This document shows, in pieces, positions 44,204 through 53,648 of a DNA stretch of 64,000 bases; within the stretch, counting starts at the first letter, position 1; each line of letters opens with the position of its first letter. The stretch comes from Gemmataceae bacterium. Its GTDB lineage: Bacteria; Planctomycetota; Planctomycetia; Gemmatales; Gemmataceae. The notes beneath the pieces are model-generated. The model was not told the DNA's origin, ran no database searches, and saw only the letters and a list, made by a program, of their open reading frames with translations. A program made the translations under genes and the position numbers. The DNA lies in contig JAIEPT010000074.1 of the NCBI GenBank assembly GCA_019748295.1, positions 1 through 64,000 on the forward strand, read 5' to 3'.

Positions 44204-45367
44204 ATGACGGCGAAACCGGAACAGTTTCCGGCCATTCCCATGCCGCTGACTCGGCCTGCTTTCGACGAAGACGAAATCGCGGAAGTCCGCAAAGTGCTCG
44301 CTTCGGGATGGGTAACCCAAGGACCGGCCGTGGCTGCCTTCGAGAAGGCGTTCGGCGAACGCCATCAAGTCGCTCATGCGCTGGCCACCACATCCTGCAC
44401 CGCCGCCCTCCACCTCGGCGTGCTTGCTCTGAATCTGCAGCCGGGCGATGAAGTCATCGTCCCGTCCTTTACCTGGATCACGAGCGCTCATTGCGCTGAG
44501 TACGTCGGCGCCAAGGCCGTCTTCTGCGACGTCGATCCGACCACGTTCAACATCGACGTGAAGTCGATGGAAGCCGCGCTCACGCCGAAGACGCGAGCGA
44601 TCATCGCCGTTCATCTGTTCGGCCTTTCCGCCGACATGGATGCGATCAACGCCGTCGCCAAAAAGCGAAACATCCCGGTGATCGAAGATGCCGCGTGCGC
44701 CATCGGCACGACCTACCGCGGCAAACCGGTCGGCTCCCTCGGCGACCTGGCGTGCTTCTCGTTCCACCCGCGCAAGGCGATCACGACCGGCGAAGGCGGC
44801 ATGGTGACGACGCAAAGCAGCGACCTGGCCAACGAAGTCGCCGCCTTCCGCAACCATGGCGCGAATCGCACCAAGTCGACGACCGATCCCAAGCCGTGGA
44901 GCATGGGCACCTTCGACCATCTTGGCATGAACCTTCGTCTCTCCGACATTCAGGCCGGCGTCGGGCTCGCTCAGATGCGAAAACTCGATACGCTGCTCGC
45001 CCATCGCCGCCAATGCGCCCAGGGCTACCATGAACGCCTGGGCGGCATCTCGTGGCTTCGCCGCCCGCTCGAACCGCAAGGCTATGGGCACATGTACCAG
45101 TCGTATGTGCTCTGGGTCCGCGAAGGCGGGATGGAGTTCCGCAACAAGGTGATGCTGCACCTCGAGAAGGAAGGCATCCAAACCCGCCCCGGGACGATGG
45201 CGGTCCACAACACCGCTTTCTATCGCGACAAGTACAAGCTGCGGCCCGAAGACTTTCCGCAATCCACAGCCTGCGAGCAGCAGACCATCACGGTACCGAT
45301 CTTTCCTGGCATGGCCGAAAAGGATCTCGACCGCGTGGCCCAGGCCCTCAAGAGCGTTTCCGCCTAA
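44204..45367 (+). CDS. DegT/DnrJ/EryC1/StrS family sugar aminotransferase
   Basis: A 387-residue PLP enzyme that usually transaminates keto-sugar nucleotides in surface-glycan synthesis. The PLP Lys191 lies in [15 protein letters not shown]. Other family marks are [16 protein letters not shown] and [15 protein letters not shown]. The ATG at 44204 is chosen because AAGGGG lies 6-11 nt upstream; the frame is open from 44123. The stop codon overlaps the next start (TAATG), so the gene is coupled to the ABC transporter ATPase. The exact sugar cannot be told. Confidence 0.92.
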   Translation: MTAKPEQFPAIPMPLTRPAFDEDEIAEVRKVLASGWVTQGPAVAAFEKAFGERHQVAHALATTSCTAALHLGVLALNLQPGDEVIVPSFTWITSAHCAEYVGAKAVFCDVDPTTFNIDVKSMEAALTPKTRAIIAVHLFGLSADMDAINAVAKKRNIPVIEDAACAIGTTYRGKPVGSLGDLACFSFHPRKAITTGEGGMVTTQSSDLANEVAAFRNHGANRTKSTTDPKPWSMGTFDHLGMNLRLSDIQAGVGLAQMRKLDTLLAHRRQCAQGYHERLGGISWLRRPLEPQGYGHMYQSYVLWVREGGMEFRNKVMLHLEKEGIQTRPGTMAVHNTAFYRDKYKLRPEDFPQSTACEQQTITVPIFPGMAEKDLDRVAQALKSVSA

Positions 45368-46635
45368 TGGACAACGTCGCGATCCGAGTCTCCGATCTCT
45401 CGAAGATGTACCGCGTTTATGCGCGGCCTCGCGACATGCTCATGGAGATGGTCTTCCGCAAGCACCGCCATCGCGAATTCTGGGCGCTCCGCAACATCGG
45501 CTTCGACATCGAACGCGGATCCTGCGTGGGCATTCTGGGCCGAAACGGCGCCGGCAAAAGCACGCTGCTGCGCATCCTCTCCGGCACCCTGCCGCGAACC
45601 ACCGGCTCCGTGGAGGTTCGCGGCAAGCTGTCCGCGATCCTCGAACTCGGCACCGGTTTCCACCCCGACTACACGGGCAGGGAAAACATCTACCTCGGCG
45701 GACTCTGCATGGGCATGAGCCCGAGCGACATCCGCAAACGCATGGACTGGATCATCGAATTCAGCGAGTTGGCCGAGTTCATCGATCAGCCGTTCAAGAC
45801 GTATTCCAGCGGCATGCAGGCCCGCCTCACGTTCGCGACGGCGATCAGCATCGATCCCGAAGTGCTCATCATCGACGAAGCGCTCGCCACCGGCGACGCG
45901 TACTTCGTCAACAAGTGCATCGGCCGCATCAAGGAGATTTGCGCCTCCGGTTCGACGGTCCTCTTCGTGTCCCATTCCATCGGCCTTACCACTCTGCTCT
46001 GTCAGCGAGCGATCTGGATCGATCATGGCCAGATCAAGGCAGACGGCGAGGCGGGAAAAGTCTGCAAGGCTTACGAGGAAGAAGTCTGGTCCGCCGTCGG
46101 CGAGACGAATCGCACCGAAACGGAGAAGCGGAACAACACGCTGAAGACCGGCCGCTACGAACTTGGCGGCGAAGGATTGCGGATCGAGAAAATCGAACTG
46201 CTGGACGGCCAAGGCCGGGAAACTTACGCGTTCACGAACGGCGAACCGTTGCGGCTTCGCATCCATTGGTCCGGCACCACCGAGCACGCGAAAATCTATC
46301 CGAGCTTTCGCATCGACAATCCCGTGGGATTGGCGGTCACCGCGTGCGAAGGCTGGGAAAACGGATTCTATGTGAGCCTTGATTCCCTCCGTGGCGGCAG
46401 CGGCTGGTGCGAGTTCGAGTTTCCTCAGCTTTGGCTCGGCAAAGGCGAATACCTCGTGAGCGCTTCCATCTGTTATTTCGCGGAAGTGAAGCATCGGGAC
46501 AACATCTTGCATTACGTCGAAAAAGGGGCGAAGTTTTCGGTTCGCCGCAAGGGCCTTAGCGACTTCACGCTCCCTTACGAATCTCCCGTCCGATTTCGCG
46601 AAGGAATACAGGCCGCCGTCGGCGACGCTGCGTGA
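45367..46635 (+). CDS. wzt: Polysaccharide ABC exporter ATPase with C-terminal glycan-binding domain (Wzt-like)
   Basis: 422 residues. The nucleotide-binding domain (about 1-235) has Walker [10 protein letters not shown], a [10 protein letters not shown] signature, Walker [13 protein letters not shown] and switch His in FVSHS. The C-terminal domain (about 260-405, from [18 protein letters not shown]) is the Wzt carbohydrate-binding beta-sandwich that recognises the finished O-polysaccharide end. Its permease partner is encoded 10 kb away on the other strand (56161-56982). It overlaps the aminotransferase stop by 1 nt. Confidence 0.92.
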   Translation: MDNVAIRVSDLSKMYRVYARPRDMLMEMVFRKHRHREFWALRNIGFDIERGSCVGILGRNGAGKSTLLRILSGTLPRTTGSVEVRGKLSAILELGTGFHPDYTGRENIYLGGLCMGMSPSDIRKRMDWIIEFSELAEFIDQPFKTYSSGMQARLTFATAISIDPEVLIIDEALATGDAYFVNKCIGRIKEICASGSTVLFVSHSIGLTTLLCQRAIWIDHGQIKADGEAGKVCKAYEEEVWSAVGETNRTETEKRNNTLKTGRYELGGEGLRIEKIELLDGQGRETYAFTNGEPLRLRIHWSGTTEHAKIYPSFRIDNPVGLAVTACEGWENGFYVSLDSLRGGSGWCEFEFPQLWLGKGEYLVSASICYFAEVKHRDNILHYVEKGAKFSVRRKGLSDFTLPYESPVRFREGIQAAVGDAA

Positions 46636-46638
46636 CTT

Positions 46639-46680
46639 TCTCCCCTCTCCTTCCGGGAGAGGGGCTGGGGGTGAGGGTAG
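46639..46680. repeat. Half of a family A element
   Basis: CTCCCCTCTCCTTCCGGGAGAGGGGCTGGGGGTGAGGG type left-body sequence without either terminus. It sits inside the plus-strand operon between wzt and the fusion gene. Confidence 0.65.
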
Positions 46681-46700
46681 TTTCGGAGTCGTAAGACGAC

Positions 46701-49337
46701 ATGAAGACGATTCCTTTCCGCGATATCGAGCCCGCCGCCTGGGATGAAGCCGCCTCGCATTCCAGCGAGGCGTGGCTCTTTCATCGCCATGCTTGGATCG
46801 GTCTGGAAAGCACTTATGCGGCGAAAGCGAACCTCTCCTTCGCCGTGGCCGACGACAAGGGCCGCATCGTTGCGATTCAGCCTCTTTTTCGCCGCGATTT
46901 CGACCGCGGATGGACCGAACGCGTCCTCGATTGCGGCTACCATCGCCACGCGGGCTTCGCCGTCCGCGACGATGCCGGCGACGATCTTCGGCATTCGGCC
47001 ACACGACAGGCGATGAAGCAAATCCTCGCCTGCGCCGACGACTGGGACGTCGATCGCATCGTGCTCAATGTGCAGAATCTCGCGCCCATTGCGCGCGGAC
47101 GCATCCAAGTCCCTTCATGGATTCTGGAGGACGGCTTCGAAGCCGGCCTGCATATGACGCCCTTCGGCGATCTGGCCGTGCCGGGCATGTCGAACACGTT
47201 CGCCGAGCAAATCGTGTCGCTGGAAGGAGCTGAGGAGATTCTCTTCAAGCGTCTCGACTCGGCCTGCCAACGTGCCGTTCGCAAGGCGGAGAAGGCCGGC
47301 CTCGTTCTCGATGTCGCGGCAGGCGATCCGATCGACGAGTACTACGAACTGGCCCAAGTCTCGGCGACGCGGACCAAGGAAAAGCTGCTGCCCAAGGAAT
47401 ACTACCGAACGATCTGGAACGCATTCGCAGGCGATCGTCGGGCCGCCGTTCTCTTCGTTCGATCGGAAGGCAAGCTGTCCGCGGCGCTCTTCCTGCTGAT
47501 CGACAAGCAGGGCGCCAGCTTCCTCGCGGGCGTCTCGCATCACGACTTCTTGGTCCTCCGCGTCAACGATTTCGTGCACTGGCAAGGCATGCGCTGGCTC
47601 AAGAGCATCGGCGTAACTCGATATCGCCTGGGCCCGATTTTTCCTGAATTGCCCACCGATTGGCCCGTGGCCGAAGTGTCTCGGTTCAAGAGCAAGTTCG
47701 GCGGCGAATCGTACCCAGTCGTGCAGGGATGCTATTTCCGCAAGCCAAATCGCTACGCCGAAGATGCGCTGCGTCGATCTCGCGAGGCAACGGAGATGCG
47801 CGTCAAGGAAACGACTCGGCGTGCGCGCGAAGCGTGCGACGAATCCTCGGATGCGGTTCGCGACGTCATTTCCGTCCTTCGCCGCTACGGCTTCCTCGGC
47901 ATCCCTGCGAATGCGCGCGAATCGGATCTGCACAATCGCTTCGGCATCCATGCCGCCGGTTTCAAAATGCCGGCAACCGACGCGATCGATGGCGTTCGCG
48001 TGATGATTGCGAGCAATCTCGAAAGCTGCACGAAGCTCGGCCTTGATGCTAAGGCTGAGCAGGCCCCCGCTCATTTGTACGGCCATCCGGTACGCCGCTG
48101 GTGGCCCGGCAACGCCTTTACCTACCGCGCCCTGCTCCCTCACGTCAGCTTTGCAGGGCCGAATGTCGAACCGCTTTGGCGTAACGCTCAGGGCCGGACC
48201 GTCATCGGCTGGTGGAATCGCAACGGCAAACGGATCCTGCTGTGCGGGCTCGATGTTGCCGGCGAGATCGTTCGCTGGAATCAGGGCGATCCGGAGCAGA
48301 CCCGTCGAGTCAGCATCCAGGAACGGGCACGCTACAACTACGCCTTCGAACGCCCCGTTTACCTGCATGAGCCGCACCTCGAAAAGGGCCGCCGGGCTGA
48401 GCCGTGGGCAGATCGGCTTGGCTTCTTTATCGTCGAACAATTGAGCCGTATGACTGGTTGGCCCCTTACAGAGGTACTGCCCAGTGGAGCCAAGGGGATG
48501 ATTCTGCTGACGGGGGACGACGATCAGGCGTCGCTCGACAATTACCGCAAGCAACTCGACACGATCGGTGATTTTCCGATCACGTATTACCTCTTACCGT
48601 TCACCAAGCATACGCCTGAAACGCTGAGCCGATTGCCGGAGACGGTCGAACTCGGCGTGCATGTGGATTCGCTGGAGAATCCGGATCGCTACGACGATGT
48701 TTGCATCGACCAGACGGCCGCGGTGCGGCAACTCACCGGCAAGCCGATCAAGTCGATCCGCAACCACGGCTTCCTGAGCCGCGGCTACCTTGGACAGCTC
48801 GGAGCCTGGGATCGATCCGCCCTCCCCTACGACGTGAATATCCCCGGTCTTGATGGCGCCTGCTTGACCGGGTCACTGCTGCCGTTCCGCGTTCGCCGAT
48901 TCGATGGCTCTTGGTCGTCGCATACGAGCCTACTCACGTTATTCGGCGACGGCATGCGTTACGTCTTGAAAATGGACGAGACGCAAATGTGCCGACGCAT
49001 TGATGAGATCGCCAAGGGCGTGGAGGACCGCTTCCCCGGCGTACTCGTCTTCAACATGCATCCTGACAATATCGGCGACTGCGTGAAGGTGCATCAGCGC
49101 ATCGTCGAATGGGGCCGGCGCCGCGACTGGGGAGCGTGGGGAGCGGAATCGTTCTTCGAGTGGCATTCCGCTTGGCTCAATCTCACGATCGTTCAGGACG
49201 GCGATGGTTGGAAGCTGACCGGCAGCCGGCCCGTGCCTGGCGTGGTGTTGCGGATTCCCGAAGGAGAAGGTTGGCGCCGTCAGGCTGCGGAAGTTCAGAT
49301 GCGCGGCGAAGGACGCCCCAAGGAAGTCGCCTCGTGA
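46701..49337 (+). CDS. Fusion of a FemAB-like acyltransferase and a CE4/NodB-like polysaccharide deacetylase domain
   Basis: 878 residues. Residues about 1-355 match the GNAT/FemAB-like (BioF2-like acetyltransferase) fold: LFHRHAWIGL, SACQRAVRKAEKAGL, and GMRWLKSIGVTRYRLG near the end. Residues about 390-590 are a connecting domain I cannot name. Residues about 600-860 resemble a NodB deacetylase, with acidic metal motif GDDDQASLD at 605-613, LGVHVD, RNHGFLSRGY and FNMHPDN supplying His and catalytic residues. Such a protein could remove N-acetyl groups and attach another acyl or aminoacyl group on the same glycan. The stop overlaps the downstream GTG (GTGA), so the operon continues. Confidence 0.8.
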   Translation: MKTIPFRDIEPAAWDEAASHSSEAWLFHRHAWIGLESTYAAKANLSFAVADDKGRIVAIQPLFRRDFDRGWTERVLDCGYHRHAGFAVRDDAGDDLRHSATRQAMKQILACADDWDVDRIVLNVQNLAPIARGRIQVPSWILEDGFEAGLHMTPFGDLAVPGMSNTFAEQIVSLEGAEEILFKRLDSACQRAVRKAEKAGLVLDVAAGDPIDEYYELAQVSATRTKEKLLPKEYYRTIWNAFAGDRRAAVLFVRSEGKLSAALFLLIDKQGASFLAGVSHHDFLVLRVNDFVHWQGMRWLKSIGVTRYRLGPIFPELPTDWPVAEVSRFKSKFGGESYPVVQGCYFRKPNRYAEDALRRSREATEMRVKETTRRAREACDESSDAVRDVISVLRRYGFLGIPANARESDLHNRFGIHAAGFKMPATDAIDGVRVMIASNLESCTKLGLDAKAEQAPAHLYGHPVRRWWPGNAFTYRALLPHVSFAGPNVEPLWRNAQGRTVIGWWNRNGKRILLCGLDVAGEIVRWNQGDPEQTRRVSIQERARYNYAFERPVYLHEPHLEKGRRAEPWADRLGFFIVEQLSRMTGWPLTEVLPSGAKGMILLTGDDDQASLDNYRKQLDTIGDFPITYYLLPFTKHTPETLSRLPETVELGVHVDSLENPDRYDDVCIDQTAAVRQLTGKPIKSIRNHGFLSRGYLGQLGAWDRSALPYDVNIPGLDGACLTGSLLPFRVRRFDGSWSSHTSLLTLFGDGMRYVLKMDETQMCRRIDEIAKGVEDRFPGVLVFNMHPDNIGDCVKVHQRIVEWGRRRDWGAWGAESFFEWHSAWLNLTIVQDGDGWKLTGSRPVPGVVLRIPEGEGWRRQAAEVQMRGEGRPKEVAS

Positions 49338-50455
49338 GCCGGCCGCTTCGCGTTCTGCATTGTCCCAGTCCCGTCGGCGGCTATGCGTCGAGCCTCGTTC
49401 GCTGGGAACGTGAACTAGGAGTCGAGAGTTGGTGCGCCGTCTTTCAGCCAGGTCCTTACCAATACCCAGCCGACGAAGTGTTGTGGTTGCCCGGACAGGG
49501 TCGTTGGCGGTGGGAACTGAAACGCTGGAGCCTGCTTTGGCGAGCCATGCGGCAATTCGATGTGGTTCACCTCAATTTCGGCCAAACGCTGATGCCGACG
49601 ACTGTTGGAAGCCCAAAGCCGACCTCCTTGGGCGGCCGGCTCGCAGCCATGTATCGCCGCTGGACCGAGATGCTTGACCCGCCGCTGCTCAAGCGAGCGG
49701 GCGTGAAAATCGCGGTGTCGTTTCAGGGAGACGATGCTCGCCAAGGCGATGTTCTTCGCAGCATCTCCGAGTTCGACTTAACCGGCGATTTGGAACCCGA
49801 CTATTACACGCCGGAATCGGATGACGCGAAGCGACGGCGCATTGCGCGGTTCGCGAAGCATGCGGATGTGATCTACGCACTCAATCCCGATCTGTTGCGA
49901 GTGCTCCCCGCGGGCGCCAAGTTCCTTGCTTATCCCACCGTCGATTTCGCGGAATGGACGCCGCTGCCGCGTGAGCCGCGCGATGTCCCCGTGGTGCTGC
50001 ACGCTCCCACGCACCGCGGCATCAAGGGCACCCGCCATGTGCTCGCGGCCCTCGAACAGCTTCGCAACGAAGGCGTCCGTTTCGAACTTCGCCTGATCGA
50101 AGGAAAGACGCACGCGGAAGCGAAGGCGATGTACCGCGATGCGGACCTCGTGGTCGATCAGTTGATCCTGGGTTGGTACGGCGGACTGGCGTTGGAAACG
50201 ATGGCACTCGCGAAACCAGTCGTGTGCCATTTGCGAGAGAGCGATTTGCAGTTTGTGCCGGAAGGCATGCGGGCGGAGTTGCCGTTGATTCAGGCGGATC
50301 CGCGCAGCATCGCGGATGTATTGCGCGAGTGGTTGGGGCCGCGGCGTCACGAGTTGGCGGAACGTGGGCGACAAAGTCGAGCGTTCGCGCAGCGCTGGCA
50401 TGATCCGCGATGCATTGCAGCCGGGGTTATCGATGATTATCGACGAATCGTTTAG
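49334..50455 (+). CDS. Glycosyltransferase (GT-B fold, group 1-like)
   Basis: 373 residues. An N-terminal acceptor domain (VLHCPSPVGGYASSLVRWER) precedes a donor-binding domain with VVLHAPTHRGIKGT and the acidic motif LGWYGGLALETMALAKPVVC. GTG at 49334 is the start, overlapping the stop of the fusion gene by 4 nt. It is clearly paralogous to the glycosyltransferase at 53636-54754: both contain GWYGG(L/F)A(L/V)E(T/A)MA and MRAELPL. The two were presumably duplicated and given different linkages in the same glycan. The stop codon lies within repeat K/B4. Confidence 0.87.
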   Translation: MSRPLRVLHCPSPVGGYASSLVRWERELGVESWCAVFQPGPYQYPADEVLWLPGQGRWRWELKRWSLLWRAMRQFDVVHLNFGQTLMPTTVGSPKPTSLGGRLAAMYRRWTEMLDPPLLKRAGVKIAVSFQGDDARQGDVLRSISEFDLTGDLEPDYYTPESDDAKRRRIARFAKHADVIYALNPDLLRVLPAGAKFLAYPTVDFAEWTPLPREPRDVPVVLHAPTHRGIKGTRHVLAALEQLRNEGVRFELRLIEGKTHAEAKAMYRDADLVVDQLILGWYGGLALETMALAKPVVCHLRESDLQFVPEGMRAELPLIQADPRSIADVLREWLGPRRHELAERGRQSRAFAQRWHDPRCIAAGVIDDYRRIV

Positions 50456-50593
50456 CGGGGAGCCGTAGGCGACCTATGTAGCCCTCTCGCTCCGCGAGAG
50501 GTAAGCGGCTGCTTGCCATGCGATCGTTTTGGATTCATCCGCTTACCTATTGCGGAGCGAGAGGCTACATAGGTCGCCTAAGGCTCCCCGCTA
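50453..50593. repeat. Nested palindrome: family K (outer) around family B copy 4
   Basis: Outer arms TAGCGGGGAGCCGTAGGCGA and TCGCCTAAGGCTCCCCGCTA enclose the B arms CCTATGTAGCCCTCTCGCTC and GAGAGGCTACATAGG. The left outer arm begins with the TAG stop of the glycosyltransferase. It marks the meeting point of the two convergent glycan operons. Confidence 0.88.
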
Positions 50594-50599
50594 AACGGG

Positions 50600-51730
50600 T
50601 CACTCGGGTTTACGCACCAGCGTTGAAATACCGTTCGGGTTCGCGGGATGGAATGCATATTCCTTCACGCCCAGATCCTTCAGCCAACCTTCCACTTCTT
50701 CCTCGCTGTGTTGCCAGGCGAGGTGCGGGTGATACCAGTCGAAGTTCACCATGTTGTTCGTTTCGTAGTCGAACGCGTCGTTCCAGAAGCACTTCACGAA
50801 GTAGTAGTAGATGAGCCGCTGCACATCATGGGTGCCGGCGGGGATGCCGAGGATGGGGATCGGCTTCTCCAGCGTGACCTGGGCCTTGAGTTTCGAGAGT
50901 TCGCGGCCCATTTCCGTGATGCCTTCGCATGCCTTGTAGCATGCTTCGGGATCCAGCTTGGAAAACGTCTCGCGAATGTGCTGATCGCAAAAGTAGCGAG
51001 CGGCGCCCATGCGGCGGTAGACATAGAAGAAGAATTGCCCGCCGGGCTTCACCTTTCGGTAAAGCGACTCGACCGCTTGTCGGGTGCTCGGCGTATGGTG
51101 CAACACGCCGTCGGCGATTACGAAATCGAAGGTGTTGTCCGGCAGCGGCAGTTCGTTCAAATCCGCCTGAATGACGTGGCAATTCGGCAGATGCTTCGTG
51201 TTGCCGAAGGTGGTGAACGCCGCCTCGGAAATGTCGACGGAGATGACTGTTCCGCCGCCGTTCTCCGCCATGAATCGCGTGTTGAACCCTGATCCAGGGC
51301 CGCATTCGAGGATCAGTTTCTTGCCGCGATAAAAATTCTTGAGCGCCTCGATGGACGGCAGCCCGAGCTTTTTGCAGTACCAATCGAAGAGAAATTCCTG
51401 ATGGCCCGGCTCGAGCCCGTAGTTGCGGAATTTGCTCCATTTGTCGGAGAAGGTGACGTTCGTTTTCGCTTGCTGCTCGGATTCGGCCTTTATTGCCGCA
51501 TCATCTTGCTTGGGGACGCCGAGGCCATGCTTGCGGAAGAACTCGCTGAAGTCAGGACGCAGCGCGATGGGCAGAAAGCATGGCACTCCGCGGATGATTG
51601 GGTTCCAACGGCCATCGGCGCTGAGCCAAAGGCCTTCGTCCACATGGTCGCCTTCGCGGTGGAAGGTCTGCAGATTGTCGGAGCCGAGGCCGAGCTTGGG
51701 ATCGAGGAAACGGGCCAATTCGGGACGCAT
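50600..51730 (-). CDS. SAM-dependent methyltransferase of the glycan operon
   Basis: 376 residues. The N-terminal 55 residues resemble a Trm112-like segment (WNPIIRGVPCFLP). The Rossmann methyltransferase domain has the SAM motif LILECGPGSGFNTRF near residue 140, acidic loop VISVDIS, and ADGVLHHTPSTRQAVESL as motif IV. It probably methylates a sugar, perhaps capping the chain. It is the last gene of the minus-strand operon, 22 bp after asnB. Confidence 0.88.
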   Translation of the reverse strand: MRPELARFLDPKLGLGSDNLQTFHREGDHVDEGLWLSADGRWNPIIRGVPCFLPIALRPDFSEFFRKHGLGVPKQDDAAIKAESEQQAKTNVTFSDKWSKFRNYGLEPGHQEFLFDWYCKKLGLPSIEALKNFYRGKKLILECGPGSGFNTRFMAENGGGTVISVDISEAAFTTFGNTKHLPNCHVIQADLNELPLPDNTFDFVIADGVLHHTPSTRQAVESLYRKVKPGGQFFFYVYRRMGAARYFCDQHIRETFSKLDPEACYKACEGITEMGRELSKLKAQVTLEKPIPILGIPAGTHDVQRLIYYYFVKCFWNDAFDYETNNMVNFDWYHPHLAWQHSEEEVEGWLKDLGVKEYAFHPANPNGISTLVRKPE

Positions 51731-51752
51731 CGGTAAAAACCTCGCAGGAGAG

Positions 51753-53648
51753 TCATGCAGCCGCGGCAGCGGTCCAATCGTGGGCGCCTTGCTTGCTCGC
51801 GCCGAAAAAGCCGAACGCCTGCCGCCACATTTCCAGATTCAGGAACGACCAGAGGAAGTGGTAGTTGTCGCGGGCGCCCGAGAAATGCTCGTCGAGAATG
51901 CGGCGCACGAACTCGGGACGGAAGATGCCGGCTTCCGCGATCCGCTTGGGCGTGAGCCGTTCTTCGATCCAGGGGCGCAGCTTGCCGCGATACCAGGATG
52001 CGTCCGGCGGGCCGAACCCCATCTTCGGCTTGGTGTAGATTTCGGGCGGCACCCAGGAACGCACGGATTCGCGGAACAAGATTTTTCCCGTATCGCCCTG
52101 CCGCAACAAATCGAACGGCACATCGAGGACGAAATCGACCAACTCGTTGTCGAGCAGCGGCACTCGCGTTTCGATCGAGTGGGCCATGGAGACTTTGTCC
52201 TCGAACCACAGCAATCCAGCGAGATAGGTCTTCGCATCGACGTACAGCATGCGGTCGCGCCAATCGCGGCTCGGGCATCGGCTCGCAATGTCGGCATAAA
52301 CCTGGTTCGGATCAAAGCCTCCGGACGATGCGAGAAACTCGGGCGTGAATGCGTCGCGCTGGTCCTTCGGCTTCACCAGCACGCACACCATGTTGCGAAA
52401 AACTTCATCAAACGACGGCTGCGGCTTCAGCAACCGCTTCGCGACCCGCTTGAGGCCGCGGAGGCTGAACTCGAAGCCAGGCCCTTCCAGCCCTGCGGCC
52501 ATTGCGATTTGCTGATAACGGCCGACGTATCCCGCATGGAACTCGTCGCCGCCGGTGCCGGAGAGAACCACTTTCGCATCCTGAGCGACACGGCGGGCGA
52601 TCCAGTAAACCGGATAGCCGATCCCCATGCGGAGGTCTTCCATCGACCACACGTAGTCGTGCAGCGATTGCGGCAACGAATCTTGCGGCAGCGTGAACTC
52701 GACGCGCTCAAGATCGTAAGCCTTCGCAACGAGCCGAGAATACTCACGTTCATCCACGCCGCGATCGGCGCCGACGCCGTCGAGATCGAAGATGCAGCTA
52801 TACGCGGTGACGCTTTGATCGAGCTGATGCGAGCCCACGGTGATCGCGGTCGAATCGATGCCGCCGGAGAGATACGTCTTCACGGGGACATCCGCGGCGA
52901 TTTGTCGCTGCAAGCTTCGCTTGAGAATGGCGCGATGCTCTTCGGCCAGCGACTCGAGCGAGCCCTTGCGGCTGCGAGGAAACGTCAGGTCCCAATATTT
53001 TCGCGTCGAGAATCGGCCATCGCGCCATGTCGTGATCGAGGCCGGGTCCGCCTGCTCGACGCCCGCGAACATCGTCTGATGCTGGACGAGATTTTGGAAC
53101 GTCAGATATTCGAGCACGCCGGCGGCGTTCGGTTTCGCGGCCAACAATCCGCTGGCGAGGATCGGTTTGATTTCCGAGGCGAACGCCAGTCCGCCGCTGG
53201 GCAATTTCGCGAGATACAGCGGCTTGATGCCGTAACGGTCGCGTGCAAGGACGAGCGTTCGCTGCTTCTCGTTCCAGATGGCGACGGCGAACATGCCGTT
53301 GAGCTTGGGGAAGAGATCGTAGCCCCATTCCTCCCAGCCATGCACCAGCACTTCCGTATCGGAATGGTCGGTAACGAAGCGATGGCCCTTGTCCTCGAGC
53401 TGGCGGCGCAGCAGGTGGTGGTCGTAGATTTCGCCGTTGAAGACGAGATGGATGGCGCCGTCTTCATTCTCCATCGGCTGCCTGCCGCCCGCGAGATCGA
53501 CGATGGCGAGTCGGCGGAAGGCGAGCCCGATTTGGGGACCGCAGTAAAAACCCTGATCGTCCGGCCCGCGCCGAAACATGGCGGCGGCCATCGCGGCGAG
53601 TTGCTCCTGGCGGACATCGACTCCGACGAGCCCGGCTATGCCGCACAT
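51753..53648 (-). CDS. asnB: Glutamine-hydrolysing asparagine synthase-type amidotransferase
   Basis: 631 residues. The N-terminal glutaminase begins MCGIAGLVGV, with Cys2 as nucleophile after Met removal, and has FNGEIYDHHLLRR. The synthetase domain has the pyrophosphate loop TYLSGGIDSTAI. In surface-glycan loci such proteins often amidate uronic acids, and the context here favours that over asparagine supply. It overlaps the upstream glycosyltransferase gene by 13 nt. The frame is open further upstream, but the MCGI start is required for the mature active site. Confidence 0.93.
   Translation of the reverse strand: MCGIAGLVGVDVRQEQLAAMAAAMFRRGPDDQGFYCGPQIGLAFRRLAIVDLAGGRQPMENEDGAIHLVFNGEIYDHHLLRRQLEDKGHRFVTDHSDTEVLVHGWEEWGYDLFPKLNGMFAVAIWNEKQRTLVLARDRYGIKPLYLAKLPSGGLAFASEIKPILASGLLAAKPNAAGVLEYLTFQNLVQHQTMFAGVEQADPASITTWRDGRFSTRKYWDLTFPRSRKGSLESLAEEHRAILKRSLQRQIAADVPVKTYLSGGIDSTAITVGSHQLDQSVTAYSCIFDLDGVGADRGVDEREYSRLVAKAYDLERVEFTLPQDSLPQSLHDYVWSMEDLRMGIGYPVYWIARRVAQDAKVVLSGTGGDEFHAGYVGRYQQIAMAAGLEGPGFEFSLRGLKRVAKRLLKPQPSFDEVFRNMVCVLVKPKDQRDAFTPEFLASSGGFDPNQVYADIASRCPSRDWRDRMLYVDAKTYLAGLLWFEDKVSMAHSIETRVPLLDNELVDFVLDVPFDLLRQGDTGKILFRESVRSWVPPEIYTKPKMGFGPPDASWYRGKLRPWIEERLTPKRIAEAGIFRPEFVRRILDEHFSGARDNYHFLWSFLNLEMWRQAFGFFGASKQGAHDWTAAAAA

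Noticed and set aside
46639-46680. Hairpin after wzt as an operon terminator
   Set aside because: It has no T-run, belongs to repeat family A, and the following gene continues the same functional locus 65 nt after the wzt stop codon. Transcription probably reads through, though attenuation cannot be excluded.
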